Part shown: positions 18,114 through 26,071 of the stretch, in pieces | Layout of the letters: each line of letters starts with the position of its first letter | Position numbering within the stretch: the first letter of the stretch is position 1 | Translations under genes and position numbers: made by a program | Source: a candidate division CSSED10-310 bacterium | GTDB taxonomy: Bacteria; CSSED10-310 | Assembly (NCBI GenBank): GCA_016931515.1 | Contig: JAFGEQ010000005.1 | Span: 1 to 64,000 of the forward strand | Length of the DNA stretch: 64,000 bases | Direction of reading: 5' to 3' | The notes under the pieces: generated by a model | The model's database searches: none | What the model was told of the DNA's origin: nothing | What the model saw: only the letters and a program-made list of their open reading frames with translations

Positions 18114-19838
18114 TTAACCTGAAGAAGGTTCCCTGTAGAGGCAACGATTTTTCATCATAGCGCTCAGGTTTTCGATGTCCAGCGTAAAAGAATGATTCAG
18201 CATGCTCTGATGAATAATCCTATTATACTCTGTCGAATTAAAGTAATCGCGGAGTTCTCTTTTGATAGCCAGAACCTGCGGACCACCGATCCAGCGCATG
18301 GGTTTACCATCCTGCAATATGAGACCGTGCAGAGCTGCCCATGATGTATCGACGACATGAAGTGGAAATGTATCTCGATCCAGAGCCAGCAACCGGCCTT
18401 CCAAAGAAGGATCTAAATAGTGGAAGTATCGATGATACAGACGGGCTGTATGATAATACTCAGGCATGTTGTATACTCCGCCTGCGCCGATTCTGTGTGC
18501 GAGAAGCTTTATTATGAGCATGACTTTCCACCCCATACCCAATCCCGGGTATTTCTGACCCGGCAAGGGGATTTCGAGATCCCTGTAAGCTCGCTGAGGA
18601 TCCTGGAGACAGAGCCAATCGATATAAAGCAAAAGTCCCAACTTCTTGTCCAACGGAGGAGGGAGCGGGTCAACGAATGAAGCGTTATCCTTTCTGCAGA
18701 CGAGGTCTACAAGTGGTTCACTCTTTTTATGTTTGCCGGGAAACACACGCAGTCTTTCGCGTCCGTGATCCAGGCGATTGAATGTAATCTGAACATCAGG
18801 ATAGCCGCGCTTAGCAAATGACTTAAAAAGACCATACTGTCGAAATACTTCATTCAAACCGTCGATACTGTAACATCCCATCAACAACTCGGATTCATGC
18901 TCGGATATTTGATTGGTTGGACTGTTTGAGTCGGTCGCACGATTTGTTTGGACCAGGTCAAACTCAGTGAGCTGATTGTAGACCCGGCTAAACTGTGCCT
19001 CCTGCTGCTTCACCCAGTCATGCCGGTTGACCAGCATGACTGGAATATGGCGGATTGGTATCATGTTTTTCAATGTTTCCATCACCGTATGGCGATGAAA
19101 AAACGACAGGTCCTGCAGGATGACAATCAGCATATCAGGTTCATGAGTGGTCCAGGCCTGCCGCAGATTCTGTGCTGGAGAGGAGGAGAAGCAATCGATG
19201 CGACATCTCTTATTTTCCGTTGACGGCCAGTACCGATCACGAATGAATGTCATATAATCAAGAGCTTTCTCACGACATTTATCCGGTGCGGTCAGAACGA
19301 TCCGGTTTGATAACAGCCGGGCAGTGCGTAAAGCAAACGCAGTGCTGAGTCTTGATGATTCATGGCCGTTTAGTTGAATCAGCGTTGTCTGGATCGGGAA
19401 GCGGGGATTACCCGCAAACTCGGGATCAGGAACCAGCAGAATCGGTATCGGTGATTTTCGGATAATTTCGGGGACACTGAAAGTCAGGTGCTCCAATTCA
19501 ACTGTCAGACCCGGATTATTCGCAAGCAGAATCAGGTCACAACGGTGTTGAATGGCTGTGCCCATTAATATCCTACCCGGTTTTCCGCAGCGAATCAGCA
19601 GATCGCAATGGAAATCACCGAGATGGTCTTCGATTAGTCGCTGAAGTTTTTGACGGATTAACAGGTGTTCATGATGGTCGGGTTGATCGGTGATGGCCAG
19701 AACATACAGGTGTGTTGAAATAGCTGGAAAATATAGATGAATCAGCTTAAGAAGTCTTGAATAGCGGTCTGAATAGGAGATTGGAATCAGAACACGTAAC
19801 TGAACCGGCAAAGACCGGCGATTTTTCAAGGGATCCAT
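18114..19838 (-). CDS. Tandem universal-stress domains fused to a large C-terminal domain
   Basis: A 574-residue protein. Residues about 15-138 and 148-288 each look like a universal stress protein fold (beta strand RVLIPI at the start, IPILLVPD and IPVMLVNRH at the ends). Neither repeat keeps the ATP-binding GxxGx9GS/T motif, so they are likely non-ATP-binding sensor or dimer modules. Residues about 315-574 form a separate domain I do not recognise with certainty. The stretch PGQKYPGLGMGWKV followed by PEYYHTARLYHRYF resembles the acetyl-CoA loop and last helix of GNAT acetyltransferases; this is an inference. There is no signal peptide or membrane segment. The gene sits between the eRF1-like gene and the beta-CASP nuclease gene, all on one strand with gaps of 48 and 21 bases. 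Confidence 0.75.
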   Translation of the reverse strand: MDPLKNRRSLPVQLRVLIPISYSDRYSRLLKLIHLYFPAISTHLYVLAITDQPDHHEHLLIRQKLQRLIEDHLGDFHCDLLIRCGKPGRILMGTAIQHRCDLILLANNPGLTVELEHLTFSVPEIIRKSPIPILLVPDPEFAGNPRFPIQTTLIQLNGHESSRLSTAFALRTARLLSNRIVLTAPDKCREKALDYMTFIRDRYWPSTENKRCRIDCFSSSPAQNLRQAWTTHEPDMLIVILQDLSFFHRHTVMETLKNMIPIRHIPVMLVNRHDWVKQQEAQFSRVYNQLTEFDLVQTNRATDSNSPTNQISEHESELLMGCYSIDGLNEVFRQYGLFKSFAKRGYPDVQITFNRLDHGRERLRVFPGKHKKSEPLVDLVCRKDNASFVDPLPPPLDKKLGLLLYIDWLCLQDPQRAYRDLEIPLPGQKYPGLGMGWKVMLIIKLLAHRIGAGGVYNMPEYYHTARLYHRYFHYLDPSLEGRLLALDRDTFPLHVVDTSWAALHGLILQDGKPMRWIGGPQVLAIKRELRDYFNSTEYNRIIHQSMLNHSFTLDIENLSAMMKNRCLYREPSSG

Positions 19839-19886
19839 ACTGATTCCAGAGACTGAAGAAGGCGACGAATCGGCAGGCGTGACAGG

Positions 19887-20249
19887 CTAAATGTATTTCC
19901 GTCCACGAGCGATGATCTTTTCCTCGGGTATATCGCCTGACGCTTCGACACCGATGACCTGGTTGAAGAGAGTTTCATTATGGTGGCTGAGATAATCAAG
20001 AAAATCTTCCTTGGAGTTATCGGAACCGAAGATGACTATTTCCGCAGAATCTTTAAGAACCTCGTTTATCCGCTGAAAGAAAGACTTCCTGGATTCTTTG
20101 CGATGTCGGCGGTAGTCCGGTGTAGCGCCGTGCGAGGGCAATTCCGGCTCATCAGAATCAACCTGAACATCGAGCAGGATTTCCGAGGGTGTCGCGATGA
20201 TGACCCGTGCGACCTTCCGTTCCATCCAAAGGATAGTTATCTGCTTCAT
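19887..20249 (-). CDS. Small eRF1 domain 3-like (translational machinery-type) protein
   Basis: A 120-residue protein similar to the small bacterial proteins annotated as translational machinery or eRF1-domain-like. The visible pattern is an N-terminal strand pair (ITILWMERKVARVIIA), a charged middle ending in a His/Arg-rich turn (HGATPDYRRHRKESRK), then FFQRINEVLKDSAEIVIFG, a helix, and the closing VIGVEASGDIPEEKIIARGRKY, which fits the C-terminal fold of eRF1/Pelota. In other bacteria this family is linked to stressed or idle ribosomes, but its biochemical role is not settled. GGAGG lies 8 bases before the ATG. It heads a three-gene unit with the double USP protein and the beta-CASP nuclease. 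Confidence 0.65.
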   Translation of the reverse strand: MKQITILWMERKVARVIIATPSEILLDVQVDSDEPELPSHGATPDYRRHRKESRKSFFQRINEVLKDSAEIVIFGSDNSKEDFLDYLSHHNETLFNQVIGVEASGDIPEEKIIARGRKYI

Positions 20250-20298
20250 CTAAGGTGCCTCCATCATAAACGCCATGTAAGGCGCCGACAATGTGTTC

Positions 20299-20327
20299 AA
20301 ATTAGCATAAGAGTTCAATACCCACAA
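20299..20327 (-). promoter_or_regulatory. Promoter of the eRF1-like / USP / beta-CASP operon
   Basis: Minus-strand TTGTGG (20327-20322) and TAATTT (20304-20299) are 17 bases apart, and the -10 is preceded by TGC, giving an extended -10. The hexamers themselves are only moderate. The perfect dyad at 20334-20355 begins 7 bases upstream of the -35. Confidence 0.4.
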
Positions 20328-20333
20328 CACTTT

Positions 20334-20355
20334 TTTACATGCCTGAACATGTAAA
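20334..20355. repeat. Perfect 8-bp dyad between divergent promoters (possible operator)
   Basis: TTTACATG and CATGTAAA flank the 6-base spacer CCTGAA. It lies 7 bases upstream of the stress operon -35 and 32 bases upstream of the khpA -35. The symmetry and place fit a dimeric regulator site; no regulator gene is adjacent. Confidence 0.5.
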
Positions 20356-20387
20356 GTGACGATATGAATGAAATCGGAAGAGCGTAT

Positions 20388-20416
20388 TTGACAGTTTAAG
20401 TTTACTCCATTAAAGT
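20388..20416 (+). promoter_or_regulatory. Promoter of khpA
   Basis: A perfect TTGACA (20388-20393), a 17-base spacer and TAAAGT (20411-20416, 4 of 6). The start site would leave a leader of about 50 bases before the khpA ATG. Confidence 0.6.
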
Positions 20417-20474
20417 TAAAATTCTCAACGAACCTGGAGTTACTGGTAAACGTATTCGGTCAGGAGGTTTGGAA

Positions 20475-20708
20475 ATGCGAGATCTGGTTGAACTGATTGC
20501 AAAAAAACTGGTTGATCATCCCGATCAGGTTGTTGTCAACGAAGTAAAGGGTGAACACACGAATGTCATTGAGCTGAAAGTTGCTCCATCAGACATCGGA
20601 AAAGTAATCGGCAGGAGAGGAAACACCATCTCGGCTATTCGCACGATCCTGAACAATGTGGGGACGAAGCGCGGCAGTCGATATGTAGTTGAAATTCTTG
20701 ACGAGTAG
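20475..20708 (+). CDS. khpA: KhpA-type KH-domain RNA-binding protein
   Basis: A 77-residue single KH-domain protein of the KhpA (YlqC) family. The KH signature is [16 protein letters not shown], with the RNA-clamping GxxG loop as GRRG at about residues 44-47. KhpA binds many RNAs, often as a dimer with KhpB, and affects cell division and small RNA function in Gram-positive bacteria. ATG at 20475 is preferred to an in-frame TTG 6 bases earlier because AGGAGG lies 7 bases before the ATG. The usual neighbours (rpsP, rimM, trmD) are absent; instead rpsR follows 112 bases later. The leader before rpsR contains a CCGCT/AGCGG hairpin (20723-20742). Confidence 0.95.
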   Translation: MRDLVELIAKKLVDHPDQVVVNEVKGEHTNVIELKVAPSDIGKVIGRRGNTISAIRTILNNVGTKRGSRYVVEILDE

Positions 20709-20820
20709 AAGTATAGTCCCGCCGCTGGATGGCCGAAGCGGGGTTATTCGGCAGAATGTATAACTGGTGGGTGTGCTAAACACTCCATTTCTGGAAGCAA
20801 TTTTTTAGAAAGGAATAGAA

Positions 20821-21087
20821 ATGTTCAGACCAGGACCTGATAAAGATGAGATGCGGCAGGCGAAAAAGGTAAGAGGTTTCAAACGACGGAAAATCTGTCG
20901 GTTTTGCCAAAACAAGATGAATATCATCGATTACAAGGACATCGAAATTCTTCAGACATTCATTACTGAACGGGGAAAAATTATTCCGCGAAGAATTTCC
21001 GGCACTTGTGCGAAGCATCAGCGTGCGTTATCTGCTGCGATCAAACGATCTCGCCAGATAGCTCTGATGCCTTTCCTGTCCGACTGA
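20821..21087 (+). CDS. rpsR: Small ribosomal subunit protein bS18
   Basis: An 88-residue bS18, which sits with bS6 on the platform of the 30S subunit. The family blocks [37 protein letters not shown] and [14 protein letters not shown] are all present. The cysteines (CRFC and CAKH) make it the zinc-binding form. AGAAAGGAATAGAA precedes the ATG. In most genomes rpsR lies between rpsF/ssb and rplI; here it stands between khpA and a tRNA gene, so the usual S6-S18 operon has been split. No second rpsR is visible. Confidence 0.98.
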   Translation: MFRPGPDKDEMRQAKKVRGFKRRKICRFCQNKMNIIDYKDIEILQTFITERGKIIPRRISGTCAKHQRALSAAIKRSRQIALMPFLSD

Positions 21088-21101
21088 GTGCAGCAGCTTT
21101 G

Positions 21102-21125
21102 ACGGATCGGCTGGAAATGATCCGT
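21102..21125 (+). other. Hairpin between rpsR and tRNA-Ala
   Basis: ACGGATC and GATCCGT form a perfect 7-bp stem around a 10-base loop, just 5 bases before the tRNA. It has no U tract, so processing or mRNA 3'-end protection is more likely than termination. Confidence 0.4.
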
Positions 21126-21130
21126 TATCC

Positions 21131-21203
21131 GGGGATATAGCTCAGCTGGGAGAGCGCCACGTTCGCAACGTGGATGTCGGGGGTTCGAATCCCCCTATCT
21201 CCA
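21131..21203 (+). tRNA. tRNA-Ala (anticodon CGC)
   Basis: A 73-base cloverleaf: acceptor GGGGATA/TATCTCC, D stem GCTC/GAGC, anticodon stem CCACG/CGTGG with loop TTCGCAA (anticodon CGC at bases 34-36, reading GCG), T stem GGGGG/CCCCC with TTCGAAT loop, discriminator A. CCA is not encoded. It follows rpsR by 43 bases and may be cotranscribed with it. Confidence 0.97.
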
Positions 21204-21274
21204 TAATTTTCGGGTGTACAGTGCACTAAACGTGATTTCCAGTTACGATATGACCTAATAGGTACGGCTGCGTA

Positions 21275-21304
21275 TTCGCAAATCGTTCTTGATTCCACTA
21301 TGAT
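21275..21304 (+). promoter_or_regulatory. Possible promoter of the propeller-GGDEF gene
   Basis: TTCGCA (4 of 6), an 18-base spacer and TATGAT (5 of 6) lie 28 bases before the first candidate start codon. Moderate support only. Confidence 0.35.
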
Positions 21305-21331
21305 AAGATCCTGATGAGATGACTCCTGGCT

Positions 21332-24214
21332 ATGGGATATCCTGTAATGAGTCGTTGGATAACATTGGTTTACAGAATTATTTTCCGGGTTCTGATTATG
21401 GGAGTATTTGGGGTTGGCTCAGCATCCAGAGCGGCAGTTCCGGATGACGTTATAAACATTTACTCCAAAATCTATTCGACTCGCCATGGATTACCGAGCG
21501 ATGCTGTCAGTTCAATCACGCAGGATCAGCAGGGACGCATCTGGATTTGCACCCAGCGAGGGATCGCTTCATACAACGGACATGATTTTACTTCCTATCT
21601 ATCTGAAAACTATCAGGAAATAAGCAGCTTCTATAACTCAATTATCTTTGACTCCCGTAGACGTGCATGGATCGGCACGACAAATGGCGTAGCAACTATT
21701 TCGGACAACACAATCATGCACCTGACCATGAACTGGCCGGGTGATGTGCCATCTATTCGGGATATTCAGGAGGATGCAGAAGGCAGGATATGGGCACTAT
21801 GCAATTCAACCTCTGTTCTGCGTCTGGATAATAGGAGTATGGAAAAACCAGTATGGGACAACGAACCGGAACAGGTGGTCATTACCCGTCTGAGAAGAAG
21901 TCCTGATGGCAGGATTTGGATGGCGACATCCTCCGGATTTCACATTTTGGATAATGGCATAGTAACAACATATCCGAATTTTTCCAATTTTACTGTTCTG
22001 GATTTTTGTCTGGATTCAGATCACTCCGGTTGGATGGTTGACAGCAGCGGATCACTCTCTCGATTCAGCAGTAACCATATCACGAAGATGTGTACTCTGC
22101 CGGCCGCTGCGGCTCGAACAGTATACGATATGGCGGTTACGCAATCGGGGAGTCTTTGGATCGCCACTTTTCGCGGTTTGTTCCTTTATGCCGGGGAGCA
22201 CTTGACGGCTTATGATTATCGAAACGGTTTGGCCAGTAATGTGATCTGGAGCATATTTATCGATCGGGAAGGTTGCTTATGGTACGCCAGTGATAATGGC
22301 CTGGGTAAAATTCCCGGTCTGATATTTCGACGGCTCATGCCGACACAAAATCTGCCGATTACATCCGTTACCGGATTATGCGAAGATAAAATGGGACAGA
22401 TCTGGATTGCGGCGAATGATGGTTTAATCCGAATTAGCTCCGATTCGATTCGAATATGGCGAGATGAGGATGATTTGGTTGGAGATTCGGTTCACGCGGT
22501 AGCTGTTTACCAGGGACGAGTAGCATTCACAACACCCTATGGACTTTTTCGCATGGATTCAAACGATCGGATTCATCGTCTGAGTGATGATGAGTCGGCG
22601 GAATATCTCAACTTGTTGCCGGATGGAAGCAACATCTGGCTTGTCTCCGATGAAGGACTTTTTCGATATCTGCCATCAGGAAAGATTGAGGATTTAACAT
22701 CCCATCTGGGCTTGCAAAATCAGTCACCGATATCAGCGGTTTATAAGGATAAAAAGAACAACCTATGGGTGGCAACCGATGGCGATGGTGTCTGCATGAT
22801 GCAGAATTCAGAGCCTGCAAACATTCAATACTTGAAAGGTCTCCCATCCATGCGTGCGTTTTCTATCATAGAGGATGGACATGGAACGATTTGGATCGGT
22901 ACTCTGGCCGGGTTATGCAGTGTCCGGGATATGGTGGTTCAAAATGTTTTTTCAATAAAACAGGGCTTAATGTCGGAAGACATATGGACGGTGCTGGCGG
23001 ATGCGGATAACTATATCTGGGTGGGAACCAGTCGGGGATTGTCATCAATCAGGGATGGACAGATTCAGAATTATGACTACGAGGACGGCTTGAGTGGTGA
23101 GGATTTTGTCTCGAATTGTCGTTATGTCGACGATCAGGGACGATTGTGGTTTGGAGGAACCGGGATAACGATCGTGGATCCATCTGAAAAAATGCCCTCA
23201 GTGAAGCCTATGACCTATTTACGATATGCCCTTATAAATAATGATACTCTCCCTGATAACACGGTGATACCATCCGGTCGGAATACATTTGAATTTGGGT
23301 TCATGTGCTCCAGCTTTCGAAACGAATTACAAAATCAATACCGATATCAACTGCTCGGTTTCGATTCATTCCGCTCACCTCCAACGACGATATCAAACGT
23401 CCGTTACACAAACCTCCCGAAAGGACGATATACATTCACAGTCGAGGCTTGCAGCCGGGATGGTCAGTGGTCTGACAAACCGGCCAGCATTTCCTTCGAG
23501 GTGCTGCCGGCATGGTACGAGCGACGACTTGTCTGGGTTTTGGGAGGCTGCATTTTATTGCTCATAATCCGAATTTTTATACGGTGGAGAAATTTTAAGC
23601 TAGCCAGATTGAACATTTGGCTCCGTAACGAAGTAAAGCGACAAACCAACGTGATTCAACAGCAGTTATACCGCCTGGAAGAGCAGAAAAACCAGCTTGA
23701 GCATCAAGCTGTCACGGACGAGTTAACCCGGCTCTTTAATCGGCGGTTTTTTTATAAAAAGCTGCAGGAAGCATGGATGATGAGTCGGATTGAAAAGATC
23801 CCCATTTCCATAATTGTCTTTGACCTCGATCATTTTAAAGAAATAAATGATATGTTTGGTCATCTGATGGGTGATACCGCTCTATTCACGGTATCTCGTA
23901 AAATTGCGGAAATTGTTCCGAAGAACTCAATCGTTGCAAGATTTGGCGGCGAGGAATTTATCGTCCTTTTGGAAAGGACGAATTTACAGGAGGCCGTCAA
24001 CGTGGCGGAGAGTATTCGGCAAGGAATTGAAGCGATTGATCTTGAAGATGACACGTTGTCCGGGATGGGAATTACGATCTCCGGAGGTGTGGCTTCAGCA
24101 GTTGCGGGAGAATCTGATGAATCGCCTGATCTTCTCGTCAAAGCGGCTGATGATGCGCTTTATCGTGCAAAGACTGCAGGTCGAAATCGTGTGGCAAGTG
24201 CGTATAAAAATTGA
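21332..24214 (+). CDS. Two-component-regulator propeller / Y_Y_Y / GGDEF diguanylate cyclase
   Basis: A 960-residue membrane sensor. After a signal sequence (about 1-34) come many beta-propeller repeats of the regulator type (QDQQGRIWICTQRGIASYNG and similar, about 40-640), then a Y_Y_Y immunoglobulin-like domain (about 650-715), one membrane helix (about 724-741), a coiled coil and a GGDEF domain (about 790-955). The active site is ARFGGEEFIVLL, which supports cyclic di-GMP synthesis; the RxxD inhibitory site is absent. A periplasmic ligand, often a glycan in this family, would control cyclase output. In most relatives the same sensor is joined to a histidine kinase. The start could also be the ATG at 21347; neither has a strong ribosome-binding site. 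Confidence 0.93.
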   Translation: MGYPVMSRWITLVYRIIFRVLIMGVFGVGSASRAAVPDDVINIYSKIYSTRHGLPSDAVSSITQDQQGRIWICTQRGIASYNGHDFTSYLSENYQEISSFYNSIIFDSRRRAWIGTTNGVATISDNTIMHLTMNWPGDVPSIRDIQEDAEGRIWALCNSTSVLRLDNRSMEKPVWDNEPEQVVITRLRRSPDGRIWMATSSGFHILDNGIVTTYPNFSNFTVLDFCLDSDHSGWMVDSSGSLSRFSSNHITKMCTLPAAAARTVYDMAVTQSGSLWIATFRGLFLYAGEHLTAYDYRNGLASNVIWSIFIDREGCLWYASDNGLGKIPGLIFRRLMPTQNLPITSVTGLCEDKMGQIWIAANDGLIRISSDSIRIWRDEDDLVGDSVHAVAVYQGRVAFTTPYGLFRMDSNDRIHRLSDDESAEYLNLLPDGSNIWLVSDEGLFRYLPSGKIEDLTSHLGLQNQSPISAVYKDKKNNLWVATDGDGVCMMQNSEPANIQYLKGLPSMRAFSIIEDGHGTIWIGTLAGLCSVRDMVVQNVFSIKQGLMSEDIWTVLADADNYIWVGTSRGLSSIRDGQIQNYDYEDGLSGEDFVSNCRYVDDQGRLWFGGTGITIVDPSEKMPSVKPMTYLRYALINNDTLPDNTVIPSGRNTFEFGFMCSSFRNELQNQYRYQLLGFDSFRSPPTTISNVRYTNLPKGRYTFTVEACSRDGQWSDKPASISFEVLPAWYERRLVWVLGGCILLLIIRIFIRWRNFKLARLNIWLRNEVKRQTNVIQQQLYRLEEQKNQLEHQAVTDELTRLFNRRFFYKKLQEAWMMSRIEKIPISIIVFDLDHFKEINDMFGHLMGDTALFTVSRKIAEIVPKNSIVARFGGEEFIVLLERTNLQEAVNVAESIRQGIEAIDLEDDTLSGMGITISGGVASAVAGESDESPDLLVKAADDALYRAKTAGRNRVASAYKN

Positions 24215-24254
24215 GGATCGGAGTGTCCCGCCTTGTTCAAAACGAGTTGAGTTA

Positions 24255-25928
24255 CTATTGGATATACCCTAAAGCCCGAAGTTCATTGATCAGACGCAAG
24301 TCGCCCTGCGTAGCAGTCAAATTATCCGATGCCATACGAGTTCCGTATGATGCGATGTGCTGCATGGGGTGATGCTCGATCCATTTTTCTTCAAAGATTG
24401 AGATCAGAGGAACACCATCAAAATCGTCAGCGACAGCTAATCCCAGAGAGTATAGACTTGTCGGTGTTATATCATAAACCCGAGCTCCAGTGATCCTGTT
24501 ACCGGTGCGGATGCCGGGCCCGCACACGGCCAGTATTCCGGATGGTGCATCTGTATGGATGCCACGAGGGAGACCTTTTCGAAAAATCATGTCCCGCAAT
24601 CCCCGCCGCTTCTCACCAAAAACAAGTGTCTGATCCAGGTTGATCGAATTGTCGAGCGAGCAAGTGAGTGTTGACGAAATGTCATCGATCTGGATCTCAC
24701 TAAAAAGCTGTATGCCCTCTTCAGTTTTGAGCGAAGTGAGAGTGTCCCGCACAGCTGTCAACACGCTGACGGCCGTATCCGGGTCGACTATCCCTTCCGG
24801 TTCCCTGTTCTTAAGATTCAATCGATATTCAACAGCCCGGTCAAACGGCAATGGGCGATATGAATAGCATCGCGTTCGGGCCCAGTCTGTTCCAGTGTCG
24901 TCAGTAAGGAGGATCCCGCAGAATTCAAGAATCCTGTCAAAATCAAGATCCCAAACATTAAATGGATTCGGGGTATCGTCAAGTGCCTGAAAGCCATGAT
25001 CGGAGAGCACCATGACAATCCGGGATGGATCCGCTAACAGGTCGAGAATAATCCGGTCGTAAAATTTGTACCAGCCGTAGATAGCGTCGGCTTCTGCTGT
25101 GATCCGTGGATTATCCGGATCACCGGTTTGGGCACCCCACAAAAAGTGTTGCACACGATCTGTGCTTTTCAGGTAGATCATAAACAGGTCCGGTTTGTAT
25201 TTGTCATAGACATGTTTACCGGCAAGCCAGACAGTTGTATCATCAAACATCGTTGATTTTACTTCATTTTGGCCGATGAGCATCGGTGGGCCGCCTGACA
25301 CTCGTTCTTTGGGTTGAAGGACATCGGCAGGTTTGGCAAATGAATCTTTTCCCGGGAGTGGTGGTTGAGGCAGTTGATCCATTGTTGTCTGGTAGCGGAT
25401 CGGATCGATTTCTTTGAAAAGTTCTGTCGGATATGTTCGAGGATCAGAATCTTCAGCTTCCAGTCGCGATGAAAGAAAGGCTCCGTTAACGGGTTCGGCA
25501 GGCCAGGAAGCGAACCATTTGACTGCAACAACCCGTTTCCCGTTCTCCGAACAGATATTCCATAACGCTGGAACACGCCGGTCCGAGCTCGGAGATGGAA
25601 CGAATCGATCGGTTCCCGGAATTCTGCGAGTAAATGTCTGAAGCCCATGGCGTGTAGGAGTGAGACCGGTTGCTATTGTCGTCCAGATGGAGATCGATTC
25701 AGTCGGTTGAAAAGTCTGGAGATTTCCCCAAGATCCTTTTTCCTTGAGGTGTTTGAATCCTGGGAGTTCTCCCTTTTCGATCAACGGGTCGATTATTTCC
25801 CAGGTTGCGCCATCCAGACCAAGAATAGTAAGACCGGATGGGTTTCCTTGACTGGTAGTATCAGATAATTGATGGCATCCTGACAAAAGAAGCATAATAA
25901 TTGAAAGTTGTACAATCGTCTTCATCAT
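24255..25928 (-). CDS. Alkaline phosphatase-superfamily lipoprotein (type I phosphodiesterase-like)
   Basis: A 557-residue predicted lipoprotein with lipobox LLSGC (Cys about residue 17 from the ATG chosen). The fold is that of type I phosphodiesterases/nucleotide pyrophosphatases: metal site ILGLDGATWEIID, nucleophile region TESISIWTTIATG with Ser in the usual Thr/Ser place, TRHGLQTF, and the second metal site MVLSDHGFQ. It likely cleaves a phosphoester or phosphodiester outside the inner membrane. Two adjacent ATG codons (25928 and 25925) begin the signal peptide; no clear ribosome-binding site is seen, and the frame stays open 21 codons further. The protein ends in ALGYIQ, as does the sulfatase-fold protein at 44.5-46.0 kb (SMGYIQ). 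It converges with the propeller-GGDEF gene 40 bases away. Confidence 0.88.
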   Translation of the reverse strand: MMKTIVQLSIIMLLLSGCHQLSDTTSQGNPSGLTILGLDGATWEIIDPLIEKGELPGFKHLKEKGSWGNLQTFQPTESISIWTTIATGLTPTRHGLQTFTRRIPGTDRFVPSPSSDRRVPALWNICSENGKRVVAVKWFASWPAEPVNGAFLSSRLEAEDSDPRTYPTELFKEIDPIRYQTTMDQLPQPPLPGKDSFAKPADVLQPKERVSGGPPMLIGQNEVKSTMFDDTTVWLAGKHVYDKYKPDLFMIYLKSTDRVQHFLWGAQTGDPDNPRITAEADAIYGWYKFYDRIILDLLADPSRIVMVLSDHGFQALDDTPNPFNVWDLDFDRILEFCGILLTDDTGTDWARTRCYSYRPLPFDRAVEYRLNLKNREPEGIVDPDTAVSVLTAVRDTLTSLKTEEGIQLFSEIQIDDISSTLTCSLDNSINLDQTLVFGEKRRGLRDMIFRKGLPRGIHTDAPSGILAVCGPGIRTGNRITGARVYDITPTSLYSLGLAVADDFDGVPLISIFEEKWIEHHPMQHIASYGTRMASDNLTATQGDLRLINELRALGYIQ

Positions 25929-25990
25929 CGGTGAATGTATATCGAATTCATGGCGCAAAAAGCAAGGCATGTGAAAAGTCGAGTATAACA

Positions 25991-26019
25991 TTGCGAATTC
26001 AGTATGGATTGCTTATGGT
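25991..26019 (+). promoter_or_regulatory. Possible promoter of the hrcA operon
   Basis: TTGCGA, 17 bases, TATGGT (4 of 6 each). No CIRCE element (TTAGCACTC-N9-GAGTGCTAA) is present between here and the hrcA start, although HrcA is the expected repressor. Confidence 0.35.
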
Positions 26020-26071
26020 ATCAGCAGTGTATCCGATGGTTTTAACTGTTCGATTACAAGGGTGAGAGCAA

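Noticed and set aside
20719-20743. Possible S6:S18-binding regulatory RNA in the khpA-rpsR gap
   Set aside because: Only a simple CCGCT/AGCGG or CCCGC/GCGGG hairpin can be seen; the specific bulged motif could not be confirmed by eye.
25929-26071. Search for a CIRCE operator before hrcA
   Set aside because: No TTAGCACTC or GAGTGCTAA half-sites are present.
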